64,000 nucleotides of DNA from Algoriphagus lutimaris (GTDB taxonomy: Bacteria > Bacteroidota > Bacteroidia > Cytophagales > Cyclobacteriaceae), in assembly GCF_017051705.1 (NCBI RefSeq), contig NZ_JAFIDJ010000001.1, positions 1,579,786 through 1,643,785 of the forward strand, read 5' to 3'. The position numbers and the translations under genes were made by a program. Positions 26,125 to 35,696 of this stretch are shown here, piece by piece; within the stretch, counting starts at the first letter, position 1; each line of letters starts with the position of its first letter. The notes beneath the pieces are model-generated. The model was not told the DNA's origin and searched no databases. It saw only the letters and a program-made list of their open reading frames with translations.

Positions 26125-27159
26125 ATGAGGATTGAACAAGCAACTATAAAAGACATTGCCCAAGAATTAAACATTTCTATTTCCACTGTATCCAGAGCTT
26201 TAAAAGACTACCCCAGAATCAGTTCAAATACCAAAAAGAAAGTCAAAGAGGTTGCTGAAAGATTAAACTATCGCCCTAATGCAGTTGCCCTATCTCTTAG
26301 AAAGAGCAGGTCATTTACGATTGGGGTCATCATACCAGATGTGGTTCACTTCTTTTTCTCTACGGTGATCAGCGGAATTGAAGAAGTTGCATCATCTAGA
26401 GGATATAATGTGATTTTAACCCAAACCAATGAAAGGTTTGAGCGGGAAAAATCTAACATCAACACCATGCTTGGTAATCAGATTGATGGATTTATGATCA
26501 GCTTCTCGAAAGAAACGAAAGACTTCGAGCATTTCACCAAGTTGTTAGATCGAAATTATCCCATCGTATTCTTTGACCGGGTCCCTGATATTGAAAATGC
26601 AGTCAATGTGGTAGTAGATGATTACCAAGGTGCTTACGACGCAACAACCCACCTGATCTCTCAGGGTTATAAAAAGATAATCCATCTCGCAGGCCCAAAA
26701 AACTTGAAGATTTGTTTTGAAAGAGAAAGAGGGTATAGAGATGCTTTATCTGCCCATGGAATCACAATAGACGAAAGTCTAATTCTTGAATGTCCATTAG
26801 GCGTTCCAGAAGAAAGCAAGAAAATTGTTTACGACCTATTTCAGGAACTTGAGATAAAGCCTGATGCAGTTTTTGCAAATAATGACATGGTGGCTGTGGG
26901 TGCAATGATGGCCTGTCGGGAACTTGGCTTTCAAATCCCCAAGGACATTGGGATCGTTGGTTTCAGCAACTGGCAAATTTGCTCCATATTGGAACCTAGT
27001 TTAACCTCAGTCTATCAACCTGGTTTTGATATAGGAGTCAAAGCAACTGAAATCCTTTTGGATCTGATTGAAAACAAAACCTCCATAGATCAAATCGCTT
27101 CACCTATTGTCCTTAAAACTGAGTTGATGATTAGAAACTCCTCTAAAAGGCTTTTTTAA
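26125..27159 (+). CDS. LacI/GalR-family transcriptional regulator
   Basis: DNA-binding regulator of 344 residues. The N-terminal helix-turn-helix and hinge (TIKDIAQELNISISTVSRA, then RLNYRPNAVALSLRKS) are followed by a periplasmic-binding-protein-like sugar domain (about 60-335). Its gene lies directly upstream of a GH31 glucosidase and an MFS transporter, with a CAAACGTTTG palindrome in the gap after its stop. That is the type of site LacI proteins bind. It probably represses or activates the downstream glucan genes in response to a sugar. Confidence 0.95.
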   Translation: MRIEQATIKDIAQELNISISTVSRALKDYPRISSNTKKKVKEVAERLNYRPNAVALSLRKSRSFTIGVIIPDVVHFFFSTVISGIEEVASSRGYNVILTQTNERFEREKSNINTMLGNQIDGFMISFSKETKDFEHFTKLLDRNYPIVFFDRVPDIENAVNVVVDDYQGAYDATTHLISQGYKKIIHLAGPKNLKICFERERGYRDALSAHGITIDESLILECPLGVPEESKKIVYDLFQELEIKPDAVFANNDMVAVGAMMACRELGFQIPKDIGIVGFSNWQICSILEPSLTSVYQPGFDIGVKATEILLDLIENKTSIDQIASPIVLKTELMIRNSSKRLF

Positions 27160-27193
27160 TCAAAAAAAAATTATTTTTTTTCATCAAAATAAT

Positions 27194-27205
27194 GCAAACG
27201 TTTGA
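27194..27205. promoter_or_regulatory. LacI-type operator before the GH31 gene
   Basis: CAAACGTTTG (27195-27204) is a perfect palindrome with the central CG typical of LacI/GalR operators. It lies about 145 bp before the start of the GH31 gene and just after the LacI gene. I found no second copy elsewhere in this region. Confidence 0.55.
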
Positions 27206-27347
27206 ATAGCCCTAAATTTTTATTAGAAGGCTTTATTTGATTCTTTTTTCTCAAAAAACTGGTATTCTGTTGATCCTGAAGGGTTTTTAAGTATTCATTT
27301 TCGTAGCTACTTTAGCATTGCTCCAACTAGTTAATGGAGGTGAATAC

Positions 27348-29774
27348 ATGAAGAAAGCCCAATTTAACGCAACTAACTCTGCCCGATATCAATCTATGGG
27401 GCCAGTAAAAACCTGGAATAAGACTTCCCAAGGAATTTCTGGAATGACTGAAAATGGAACTTTCCAGATTACAGTTTACCAATCTGGGGTAATTCGTATT
27501 CAAGCTAGTAGGTCAGATCAATTCGACACGAATCTCTATTCTGTAGTTGCAAGTCCTGAAGAAGTAAGCTTCTCCATTAATGAGTTTTCTGATTCCATCC
27601 TCTTGGAAACAAACAAACTCAAAACCCAGCTCCAACTTGATGATTTTACTTTTTCATTTTTAGACTTGGATGGCCATGTTCTCAATGAGGATGATACCCT
27701 TGGAACTGCCTGGATAGGAACCGAGATCACCTGTTATAAGAAAATCCAACCCGAAGAAAAATTCATAGGACTGGGAGAAAAAACCGGGAATTTAAATCGC
27801 TTTGGACAAGCCTATGTGAATTGGAATACGGACTATTTTGCTTATGGAATAGGCGACGATCCACTCTATATGAGTATTCCCTTTTATCTAGGTGTTCATA
27901 CCCATGGAGCTTACGGAATATACTTTGACAACACTCATAAATCAGTTTTCAATTTTGGAGCTTCCAATAATCGCTTTGCCTATTTCAATGCAGAAGACGG
28001 TGACTTGGACTATTATTTTATCTATGAACCTTCGGTTTCGGAAATTATCTCTACTTATACTTCCCTAACGGGAAAAATGAAATTACCTCCTAAATGGGCT
28101 TTAGGATACCAACAATGTAGGTATTCCTATTATCCTTCCGAAGAAGTGGAGACGCTTGCCAAAACTTTTAGGGATAAAAAAATACCTGCTGATATCATCT
28201 ATTTAGATATTCATCACATGGAAAAATACAAGGTTTTCACCTTTGATGGGGTTCATTTTCCAGACCCTAAATCCATGATTTATGAACTTAAGAAAAGAGG
28301 ATTTAAAGTAGTCGTGATTTTAGATCCCGGTATCAAAAAAGAAGAAGGATATCTTCCCTATGAAGAAGGAAAAAGTCAAGGATTATTCGTGAAATATCCT
28401 GATGGAGAGGATTATATCGCTCAGGTATGGCCAGGCTGGTGTGGTTTCCCTGATTTCACCAAGGAAGAAACGAGATCCTGGTGGGCAGAAAAAATGGCCT
28501 TCTACACAGAAGCAGGGGTAGATGGATTTTGGACAGACATGAATGAACCAGCCTCTTGGGGGCAATTCACCCCAAATCTGATAGAGTTTGATATGGATGG
28601 AAACCCTGCTTCTCACAGAAAATCCAGAAATGTCTACGGAATGGAGATGGCTAGGGCTACTCAGGAGGGATCAACACTTCAAAACCCGACAAAAAGACCC
28701 TTTGTCTTAACTAGGTCAGGATTTGCGGGAGTGCAACGATTCGCTGCTGCCTGGACTGGAGATAATCAAGCTACTGAAGAGCATATGCTGGCAGGGATTC
28801 GATTGGTAAACAGCCTCGGATTAAGCGGTGTTCCTTTTGCTGGATATGATGTAGGAGGATTTGCAGGGGAAGCAAGTAGTAGTCTTTTTGCTCGTTGGAT
28901 GAGTATTGGAGCCTTTGCCCCATTGTATAGAGCTCATTCTATGATCAATAGCAGAGATGCAGAACCTTGGGCATTTGGAGAGGAAGTAGAGGAAATTTCA
29001 AGAAATTATATTCAATTACGGTATCAATTGCTGCCTACACTGTATAGTAAATTTTACAAGTCCAGTTTGGATGGATTGCCAATAGCCTCAAGCCTTGCTG
29101 TCACCTACCCTCATGAACCTAAAGTTTACCTTCAGGATTTTCAAAATGAATACCTCTTTTGCGATTTCTTACTCGTAGCTCCTGTAGAAAGCACGAAGGA
29201 AATCACCAAAGTCTTTTTACCCAAGGGAAAATGGTATTATCTCTATACCGATCTCCAACATTCAGGTAATCAAGTTGTTTATCAAGATTGCCCAATCAAC
29301 TATCTACCTGTTTATGCCAAAGCAGGGAGTATTATTTTCATGCAATCAAGGGTAGCACATACCGCTGAACCACATGATGGAATTTTGAACATTCATTTAT
29401 ATCAAGGGGATGATGGAAGTGCAGTCTTATATGAGGATGAAGGAGATGGTTTCGAATACCAATCTGGAAAATTCTATCAGAGAAAAATGGAATACGATTT
29501 CCATAAAGGTGAATTTAAACTAGAGCAAGTTTTGGGATCTTATCCTAGTTCCTATACAAAAATCAAAGTCTACTTCCACGGATTCAAATCCAAAGAGATT
29601 TTAATAAACGGCAAGCAAGAGCATTTAAAATCAGAAAACTACTCATTTTTGGATAAGATTACTGCCTTTGACCCACTACCAGACAATGAACTTCCATTCT
29701 TCCAAATCGAGGAGTTATTCTATGTAGAAATTGAACATACCAATGATCAAATAATTCTTACAGAATTGAATTAA
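27348..29774 (+). CDS. GH31 alpha-glucosidase
   Basis: Releases glucose from the non-reducing ends of alpha-glucosides. The ATG at 27348 is preferred over a TTG 30 bp upstream because it has a strong GGAGG ribosome binding site at 27336-27340; this gives 808 residues. No signal peptide, so probably cytoplasmic. The N-terminal beta domain is followed by the catalytic barrel with nucleophile Asp397 in FWTDMNEPASWG. It then has AAWTGDNQATEEHM, which holds the acid/base region, and two C-terminal beta domains. Placed between the LacI regulator and the MFS transporter, it would digest imported maltose or related oligosaccharides. Confidence 0.94.
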   Translation: MKKAQFNATNSARYQSMGPVKTWNKTSQGISGMTENGTFQITVYQSGVIRIQASRSDQFDTNLYSVVASPEEVSFSINEFSDSILLETNKLKTQLQLDDFTFSFLDLDGHVLNEDDTLGTAWIGTEITCYKKIQPEEKFIGLGEKTGNLNRFGQAYVNWNTDYFAYGIGDDPLYMSIPFYLGVHTHGAYGIYFDNTHKSVFNFGASNNRFAYFNAEDGDLDYYFIYEPSVSEIISTYTSLTGKMKLPPKWALGYQQCRYSYYPSEEVETLAKTFRDKKIPADIIYLDIHHMEKYKVFTFDGVHFPDPKSMIYELKKRGFKVVVILDPGIKKEEGYLPYEEGKSQGLFVKYPDGEDYIAQVWPGWCGFPDFTKEETRSWWAEKMAFYTEAGVDGFWTDMNEPASWGQFTPNLIEFDMDGNPASHRKSRNVYGMEMARATQEGSTLQNPTKRPFVLTRSGFAGVQRFAAAWTGDNQATEEHMLAGIRLVNSLGLSGVPFAGYDVGGFAGEASSSLFARWMSIGAFAPLYRAHSMINSRDAEPWAFGEEVEEISRNYIQLRYQLLPTLYSKFYKSSLDGLPIASSLAVTYPHEPKVYLQDFQNEYLFCDFLLVAPVESTKEITKVFLPKGKWYYLYTDLQHSGNQVVYQDCPINYLPVYAKAGSIIFMQSRVAHTAEPHDGILNIHLYQGDDGSAVLYEDEGDGFEYQSGKFYQRKMEYDFHKGEFKLEQVLGSYPSSYTKIKVYFHGFKSKEILINGKQEHLKSENYSFLDKITAFDPLPDNELPFFQIEELFYVEIEHTNDQIILTELN

Positions 29775-29806
29775 AAACCTAATAATTTTCTCCTAAAGAC
29801 CCCACA

Positions 29807-31126
29807 ATGAGCCCAATTAAAAAGGAATTAAATTTTTGGCAAATCTGGAATATGAGTTTTGGATTCCTTGGTATTCAATTTGGATTTGCATTACAGGGAG
29901 GTTTTATGTCGAGAATTTTTCAAACCCTAGGTGCGGATAAAGATGCCATCCCTTTTCTATGGATTGCAGCACCTTTGACAGGTCTTTTGGTTCAGCCAAT
30001 TGTCGGCTATTTGAGTGATCATACTTGGAGTCCAAAATTTGGACGGAGAAAACCCTATTTCTTTATTGGGGCAGTTTTTAGTACCTGTGCCCTATTCTTG
30101 GCTCCCTATTCCTCCACCTTATGGATGGCAGCAGGAGCTCTTTGGATATTGGACGCCTCTATCAATATTAGCATGGAACCTTTTAGGGCTTTGGTTGCGG
30201 ATAAACTTCCGCACTCTCAACGTTCCTATGGTTTTGTAGTACAAACATTAATCATTGGGATAGGCACCTGGATCGCCTCCAACCTGCCTTGGCTGATGAC
30301 CCAAATAGGAGTACCAAATACTGCACCTTCTGGGGTTGTCCCGGATTCTGTAAAATATGCTTTCGCCATCGGTGCTTTCGTTCTATTTTCTAGCATCTTG
30401 GTAACCATTTTAACTACAGATGAACTTCCTCCCGAAGATGAAGAGGAATTTAATTCAAACAAAAACAGGGGACTTATACAGGGATTCAAGGATATTTTTC
30501 AAAACATATCTTCCATGCCCCCTGTCATGAAGAAGTTAGGACTCGTTCAATTTTTCTCTTGGTTTGCTTTCTTTACCATGTGGAGTTTTGCAACTCCTGC
30601 CATAACAGAACATGTCTTTGGAGTTACAGACACCAGCAGTGCAGCTTATAATGATGCAGCGGATAGCGTGGGGAATTATTTAGGAACATATGGTTTGGTT
30701 TCCATGATCTATGCCTTAATCCTTTCCTTTTTTACCAGTAAATACAAGATCAATCGAAAAATTCTTCACCTGCTCAGTCTAATTTCGGGAGGCTTAGGTT
30801 TTATTTCCATTTACTTTATCCAGGCGCCTTGGATGCTTCACCTAAGTTTCATGCTCGTTGGGATTGCTTGGGCGAGTATTCTTTCCATGCCCTATGCGAT
30901 GCTTTCGAGCTCTGTAGACCCTAAAAAGATGGGCGTATTCATGGGAATCTTTAATATGTTTATTGTGATTCCACAAATAGTGGCCGCTTTGGGAGGAGTC
31001 AACTTCCTCTACAAACTGATTTTTGGTGAAGCCGTTATCAACACCATGCTGTTAGCTGGATTATTATTAATCCTAGCTGGACTTAGTAACCTTCTTATCC
31101 AAGACCGACAAGCCACCCATGATTAA
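29807..31126 (+). CDS. MFS transporter, SLC45-like maltose/sucrose permease
   Basis: Inner membrane carrier of 439 residues with 12 predicted helices. It begins NFWQIWNMSFGFLGIQFGFALQ and has GYLSDHTWSPKFGRRKPYFFIG between helices 2 and 3. Both blocks are characteristic of the glycoside-pentoside-hexuronide/SLC45-like sugar permeases found in Bacteroidota maltose loci. It follows the GH31 gene by 32 bp, so the two are one operon: uptake of a disaccharide and its hydrolysis. The substrate (maltose, maltodextrin or sucrose) is inferred from context. Confidence 0.88.
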   Translation: MSPIKKELNFWQIWNMSFGFLGIQFGFALQGGFMSRIFQTLGADKDAIPFLWIAAPLTGLLVQPIVGYLSDHTWSPKFGRRKPYFFIGAVFSTCALFLAPYSSTLWMAAGALWILDASINISMEPFRALVADKLPHSQRSYGFVVQTLIIGIGTWIASNLPWLMTQIGVPNTAPSGVVPDSVKYAFAIGAFVLFSSILVTILTTDELPPEDEEEFNSNKNRGLIQGFKDIFQNISSMPPVMKKLGLVQFFSWFAFFTMWSFATPAITEHVFGVTDTSSAAYNDAADSVGNYLGTYGLVSMIYALILSFFTSKYKINRKILHLLSLISGGLGFISIYFIQAPWMLHLSFMLVGIAWASILSMPYAMLSSSVDPKKMGVFMGIFNMFIVIPQIVAALGGVNFLYKLIFGEAVINTMLLAGLLLILAGLSNLLIQDRQATHD

Positions 31127-31202
31127 ATTCTCCATTTTTTGATGAGTCGAATCAAATTTATGGTTGGCTTTTATACTTTTACCGGATCAAATTCTGATCC
31201 CC

Positions 31203-32075
31203 ATGAAAACCTTAAGAATCACAGGAGTCCCTGAACACTTCAATTTACCTTGGAAAAATGTAATCGCCAGACAACCTTTTGCATCAAAAGGAATTGAAGT
31301 AACATGGACGGATGAATCCAGGGGATCTGGTCAGATGAACAAAGCCATTCGAAATGACGAAACTGAAATCGCTTTGATTCTGACAGAAAGCTTTTTTCAA
31401 GATTTTGAAAATGGAAGCCCCGCAAAAATGATCGGATTCCATGTGAAGTCTCCTTTGATTTGGGGTGTCCACATTCATGGTAAATGTCCAATCAATCATT
31501 TATCTGAAATCCAGGATCCTTCTTTTTTAATTAGTAGAATGGGCTCTGGCTCCCAATTAATGTCCTATGTCTTGGCAAAAAGAGAAAATTGGAAGAAGGA
31601 AAGCCTATCCTTTTCCATCATTGGAAATTTACCTGGAGCTCTTGAAGCTATGGTGCCCGAGAAGCCTGAAATGTTTTTATGGGAAAAATATACGACCAAG
31701 CCTTGGGTAGACTCTCATGAATTAAAAAGAATTGGAGAAATTTCAAGTCCTTGGCCATGTTTTGTCATGGTCGCATCCAACAAAGCTTTAAAAGCATTTG
31801 GAGATGTTATTCTACAACTCAGAGATATGGTATACGAAGAATCTGCTCATCTTCAACAATCGAAGTCTACGGTTTCAGAAATAGCAGATAAATATAAATT
31901 GCATCCCGAGGATGTGGTACAATGGTTAACCCAAACAGAATGGGCCACCAAAGCTGAAGTTTCTCAGGTGGAACTTCAGAAGGCCATCCAAAACATGGTA
32001 GATTTAGGAATTTTGAAAAAGGAATTAAGCTTGGGAGATTTCCTTTTTAATAGTAGTATTCGAATCTTGGATTAA
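31203..32075 (+). CDS. Substrate-binding-like protein (NMT1/periplasmic-binding fold), cytoplasmic
   Basis: The ATG at 31203 (MKTLRITGVPEHFNLPWKN) is preferred to an in-frame TTG at 31164, giving 290 residues. The opening RITGVPEHFNLPW and the later ILTESFFQDF, FLISRMGSGSQLM and PGALEAMVPEKPEMFLWEKY blocks resemble solute-binding proteins of the NMT1/aliphatic sulfonate type. There is no signal peptide or lipobox, so it may act inside the cell as a small-molecule sensor or enzyme. Function unknown. Its 3' end overlaps the convergent histidine kinase gene by 51 bp, which makes antisense interference between the two possible. Confidence 0.72.
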   Translation: MKTLRITGVPEHFNLPWKNVIARQPFASKGIEVTWTDESRGSGQMNKAIRNDETEIALILTESFFQDFENGSPAKMIGFHVKSPLIWGVHIHGKCPINHLSEIQDPSFLISRMGSGSQLMSYVLAKRENWKKESLSFSIIGNLPGALEAMVPEKPEMFLWEKYTTKPWVDSHELKRIGEISSPWPCFVMVASNKALKAFGDVILQLRDMVYEESAHLQQSKSTVSEIADKYKLHPEDVVQWLTQTEWATKAEVSQVELQKAIQNMVDLGILKKELSLGDFLFNSSIRILD

Positions 32076-34013
32076 GTCTACCCTAGGAATGTCTAAGCAA
32101 ATTTTTGTTCCTTCCCCCTCTTGGCTATAAATGTAAATTTCACCCCCATTCATGCGGATAAATTCCTTGCAAAGTTGAAGTCCTAGTCCGGAACCCTTTT
32201 CCTGTTCGGTTCCCTTTTGAGAATCGGTAATTGTGTATTCTTTGCCTAAAATTTCTTTGATTTGGGATGCTTTAATACCAATCCCATGGTCTTGAACACA
32301 CCATTTTACAAACTGACCATTGGATGAAGTAGTAATCTCTACAGTCCCATTCCTTTTTGAAAATTTCACCGCATTGTTTAAAATATTCCTCACCACGACT
32401 TCCATCAAATCCTGATCTGCATGTACAAGCTGGTCCTTATTCATCAAATTAGAAACTACTATATTCTTTTCTTTGAGTTGAGGTTCGATCAAAGTTAAGT
32501 TAGAGGCTACTAAGTCATGAAAATTGAAAGACATTTTTTTGAGCTTAAAACCCTCCATTTGCGCCATGGACCATTTTAAAGTGTTGTTCAAGGTGAAATG
32601 AACTGAGTTAATATCTTTATTGAGCACCTTCAGTAACTCCTCAAATTCCTCCTTAGTAAGCATTCCTTGAATCAATAAATCAACCACCGACTTTACCTGT
32701 CCTATAGGAGCCTTTAAATCATGGCCCAAAATAGAAAACAGTTTATTCTTAGTTTCATTGATTTTTCCGAGCTGCAATGATTTAGCTTCTAGATCTATAT
32801 TTTGATCCTTAATCTTTCTTTTCTGCTCTAAAAGGAAATCATTGTATTTCTTAATGTTCCTATTCAATAGGAAGAGCCATATTAAAAGACCCAATATCAA
32901 AACTGCTGCAATAGCAATGATGTAATAATTCCTTCTGATTAATTTTAATCTTTGCGCCTGGTTTTCATTTTGCTCCTTGAGTAAGTTCAATTCTGATTTA
33001 TCCAAATCCTCTTGAAACATCCCTTGAAGGAGGGCAATTCTATCCCTATTGCCTTTATCCACCAAAGAGTCATTTAATACCACATAGGTACTTTGGTGTC
33101 GATAGGCATTCCTTATATCTCCCTTTTGCTCATAAACCTGGGTCAAGTATTTATGGTTTTTAGCCAACTCATCCAAGAACTTATTTTCTTCTGAAACTTT
33201 GACACCCTCGAGCAATACTTCTTCCGCATCTTTTAATTTACCGAGTTTCAAGTAAGTTGCACCCAATCTATGAGTTACACTGGCTTCCGTAGTTTTTACA
33301 TTTTGGAGTCTTGCTTCCTTGAGTGAATTTTCAAAAATGGAAGCAGCACTATCGTAATTTCCTGAAGAATAATAAATATCGCCGATTACACGATTGGCGA
33401 ATGCAGTCAAGTAAGGCGAGCCTGCCTTTTTATTAACTTCGATAGCATATTTGGCATAATATAACGCTGAATCCAGTTCATTTTTCTGGCTAAAATTATA
33501 GGCCATATTGTTCAAACTTCGGATCTGAGTATACAGGTCACCCTCCTTTTTACTTAGGATGTATGCTTTTTTAAACTGTTCAATTGCCAGGTCAAAATTC
33601 TGCTGTTCATAATACAATGCCCCCATTGAATTAAGAAGTCTTGCAGCCACTTTCATATTGTCAACCTGAAGGGCTAATTCATATGCATCCTTTGAGAAAT
33701 CAAAGGACTTTTGGTATTGACCTCTTCTGTAATAAATCCATCCTATATTCTCCTTAGCTAAACTTTCACCCGAGATATCTCCTAAAGAGTGTGCTAATCC
33801 TTCTGCTTCTAAGGCATAATTAAAGGCGGACTCTTGGTCAGATTCTCTAAGATTGGTTGCAAGCAAGTTTAATGTTTGGACACGGGCTTTACCCTCCGTA
33901 CTTTTTAATTCCGATTTTAAGCTATCAATATTTACTAATGATTGCGCTTTCCCCTCAAAAGATAGTATGAGGACTATTACAAAAAACAAAAAAATGCCTA
34001 GATTCCTTTTCAC
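32025..34013 (-). CDS. Orphan TPR-containing sensor histidine kinase
   Basis: 662 residues: signal peptide (1-23), six or more tetratricopeptide repeats in the periplasm (about 45-310), one membrane helix (about 357-377), a coiled coil and the kinase core. The phospho-acceptor His lies in FSILGHDLKAPIGQV. The ATPase part has NILNNAVKFS (N box), VQDHGIGI (G1) and GSGLGLQLCKEF (G2). No response regulator gene is next to it, so it is an orphan and its output partner is unknown. TPR sensors of this kind are common in Bacteroidota. Its 3' end overlaps the opposite gene. Confidence 0.92.
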   Translation of the reverse strand: MKRNLGIFLFFVIVLILSFEGKAQSLVNIDSLKSELKSTEGKARVQTLNLLATNLRESDQESAFNYALEAEGLAHSLGDISGESLAKENIGWIYYRRGQYQKSFDFSKDAYELALQVDNMKVAARLLNSMGALYYEQQNFDLAIEQFKKAYILSKKEGDLYTQIRSLNNMAYNFSQKNELDSALYYAKYAIEVNKKAGSPYLTAFANRVIGDIYYSSGNYDSAASIFENSLKEARLQNVKTTEASVTHRLGATYLKLGKLKDAEEVLLEGVKVSEENKFLDELAKNHKYLTQVYEQKGDIRNAYRHQSTYVVLNDSLVDKGNRDRIALLQGMFQEDLDKSELNLLKEQNENQAQRLKLIRRNYYIIAIAAVLILGLLIWLFLLNRNIKKYNDFLLEQKRKIKDQNIDLEAKSLQLGKINETKNKLFSILGHDLKAPIGQVKSVVDLLIQGMLTKEEFEELLKVLNKDINSVHFTLNNTLKWSMAQMEGFKLKKMSFNFHDLVASNLTLIEPQLKEKNIVVSNLMNKDQLVHADQDLMEVVVRNILNNAVKFSKRNGTVEITTSSNGQFVKWCVQDHGIGIKASQIKEILGKEYTITDSQKGTEQEKGSGLGLQLCKEFIRMNGGEIYIYSQEGEGTKICLDIPRVDLIQDSNTTIKKEISQA

Positions 34014-34195
34014 GCCCGAAATTATAAATGACGACTCACTGAAATTAACTAAATTAAGTGATAGTCAATTTTACCCAATTTTTTAATTTTTAAATTTCTT
34101 TGAAGCATCAAAAATAAAAGAACTCAGAACTTTACCATCAGAATTCTGTAAAATCACTTAAACAAAATCTTCAAACACTTTGATTTTCAAACAAA

Positions 34196-34975
34196 TCAAA
34201 GCTTGTTCCAATCCCATTCCTTGTTGATCTGGCTGATCGAATGATGCGCTGTTAAATCATATTGGCAGGGTACAATGGAAACATAATTATTTGCAATAGC
34301 CCATTCGTCATTATCCTCCCCCTTATCAAAATTCACGAAATTACCCGCCAACCAAAAGTACTTTCTACCATTGGGATCATATCGCTCGTCAAATTCCTCT
34401 TGCCACTTCGCATCCGCTTGCCTACATACTTTTATCCCTTTGATATCTTCATTCCTTTTTGGAGGAAAATTTACATTTAATGCCACCCCTTTAGAAATTC
34501 CATTTTCCAATACCTGTATGGCTATTTTCTCCACCCATTCTTCGACATGAGAAAAATCGGCATTGGAAGAGTAATCGCACAATGAAAAGCCGATCGAAGG
34601 GAGCCCCTCTAAGGCGCCCTCAATAGCTGCTGACATGGTACCAGAATATAAGACAGAAATAGAGGTATTTGAACCATGGTTGATCCCACTCACCACTAAA
34701 TCGGGAGTTCTATCTTTTAAAACATAATGCTTTGCAAGCTTCACACAGTCAGCAGGAGTGCCACTGGATTTGTAGGCTTTCACATCCTCAAATATCTCTT
34801 CTTCGGTAAGTCTCAGTGTCTCTCCTATGGTAATGGCATGGCCCATACCAGATTGGGGACTGTCTGGCGCTACCACCACGACTTCACCCAACCTTTTCAT
34901 AACAGATACTAAAACTCTTATTCCCTTGGAAGTGATCCCGTCATCATTTGAGACAAGAATTAGTGGCTTAGGCAT
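34196..34975 (-). CDS. surE: 5'/3'-nucleotidase SurE
   Basis: Metal-dependent nucleoside monophosphate phosphatase involved in stationary-phase survival. 259 residues starting MPKPLILVSNDDGITSKGIRVL, with the catalytic Asp-Asp pair and the SGTPADCVKLAKHYVL, SGINHGSNTSISVLYSGTMSAA and NVNFP blocks of the family. Its ATG overlaps the stop codon of the upstream 216-residue gene (TAATG), so they are translationally coupled. Normal length. Confidence 0.96.
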   Translation of the reverse strand: MPKPLILVSNDDGITSKGIRVLVSVMKRLGEVVVVAPDSPQSGMGHAITIGETLRLTEEEIFEDVKAYKSSGTPADCVKLAKHYVLKDRTPDLVVSGINHGSNTSISVLYSGTMSAAIEGALEGLPSIGFSLCDYSSNADFSHVEEWVEKIAIQVLENGISKGVALNVNFPPKRNEDIKGIKVCRQADAKWQEEFDERYDPNGRKYFWLAGNFVNFDKGEDNDEWAIANNYVSIVPCQYDLTAHHSISQINKEWDWNKL

Positions 34976-35625
34976 TAGTTTTTATTCAATTCGTTGTAAT
35001 AAGCAGTAATCCTTAATAAATCCCCTCTTTTGTCATGCTCCAACCTGTTTTTTCTCATAAACAAATCAATTTCTTCATCATAACCTGTGAGGTAATTATA
35101 CAACTCTTTTTTCTTCAAGTTATATTTTTGGATTTTTCCATTTTTAAAAAAATAATAATTAAACGCTAATCGATATCCAGTCATGGTTTGAGGACCCCAA
35201 AATGGGTTCATCCCCATAGCACCATAAGCTCCCATGCTTCTGGAATCTGTTGCGATGTACTCTCTACATAATAATGCAATGTCATCACCCTGTGTCAGGA
35301 CCTCAAAGAAAATAGGGGTTTCATAATCTCCATTTACACTAAATGGTAGGCTATAAAAGGTTCTCACGCCTCCAAAAATTTCATCATATATCTCAAAATT
35401 TGAAACATTGGATGCTGTCAGCGTTATGATACTTTCGCTTTTTAGTTGAACGAGGTTATTATCCAAATCATATTTGATAAGTCCTGAAAAGGTCTGCCCG
35501 TCAGCCCCATAAATATTCCCTTTATGCCAGACTTGGGAGGGAAATTGATTTTGAGCCATGACAGTCACAAGGCCAAAGAAAACTAAGCTTAGGGTGAATA
35601 TTGCTTTTTTCATGGTTTTAGTCAT
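34975..35625 (-). CDS. Hypothetical secreted protein coupled to surE
   Basis: I do not recognise a family. The frame opens at 35625 (MTKTMKKAIFTL); the internal ATG at 35613 gives the better signal peptide, MKKAIFTLSLVFFGLVTVMAQ, and about 212 residues. The mature part starts QNQFPSQVWHKGNIYGADG and carries beta-type segments (LIKYDLDNNLVQLKSE). It is probably periplasmic or surface-exposed. It is joined to surE by a 1-bp overlap, an odd pairing for a cytoplasmic nucleotidase. Confidence 0.78.
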   Translation of the reverse strand: MTKTMKKAIFTLSLVFFGLVTVMAQNQFPSQVWHKGNIYGADGQTFSGLIKYDLDNNLVQLKSESIITLTASNVSNFEIYDEIFGGVRTFYSLPFSVNGDYETPIFFEVLTQGDDIALLCREYIATDSRSMGAYGAMGMNPFWGPQTMTGYRLAFNYYFFKNGKIQKYNLKKKELYNYLTGYDEEIDLFMRKNRLEHDKRGDLLRITAYYNELNKN

Positions 35626-35696
35626 GCCTTATTTTACGTAAATCTAATATTTGGGTTAGAATTACTTTCTTTTAGATATTTAATTTAACAACATTT

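Noticed and set aside
34178-34201. Terminator hairpin after surE
   Set aside because: CTTTGATT/AATCAAAG pair but no T-run follows on the minus strand, and one arm lies in the surE stop region.
35630-35696. An FMN riboswitch or other leader element upstream of the secreted protein/surE pair or near ribBA
   Set aside because: The gaps are short (about 63-71 bp) and show no RFN-like conserved helices.
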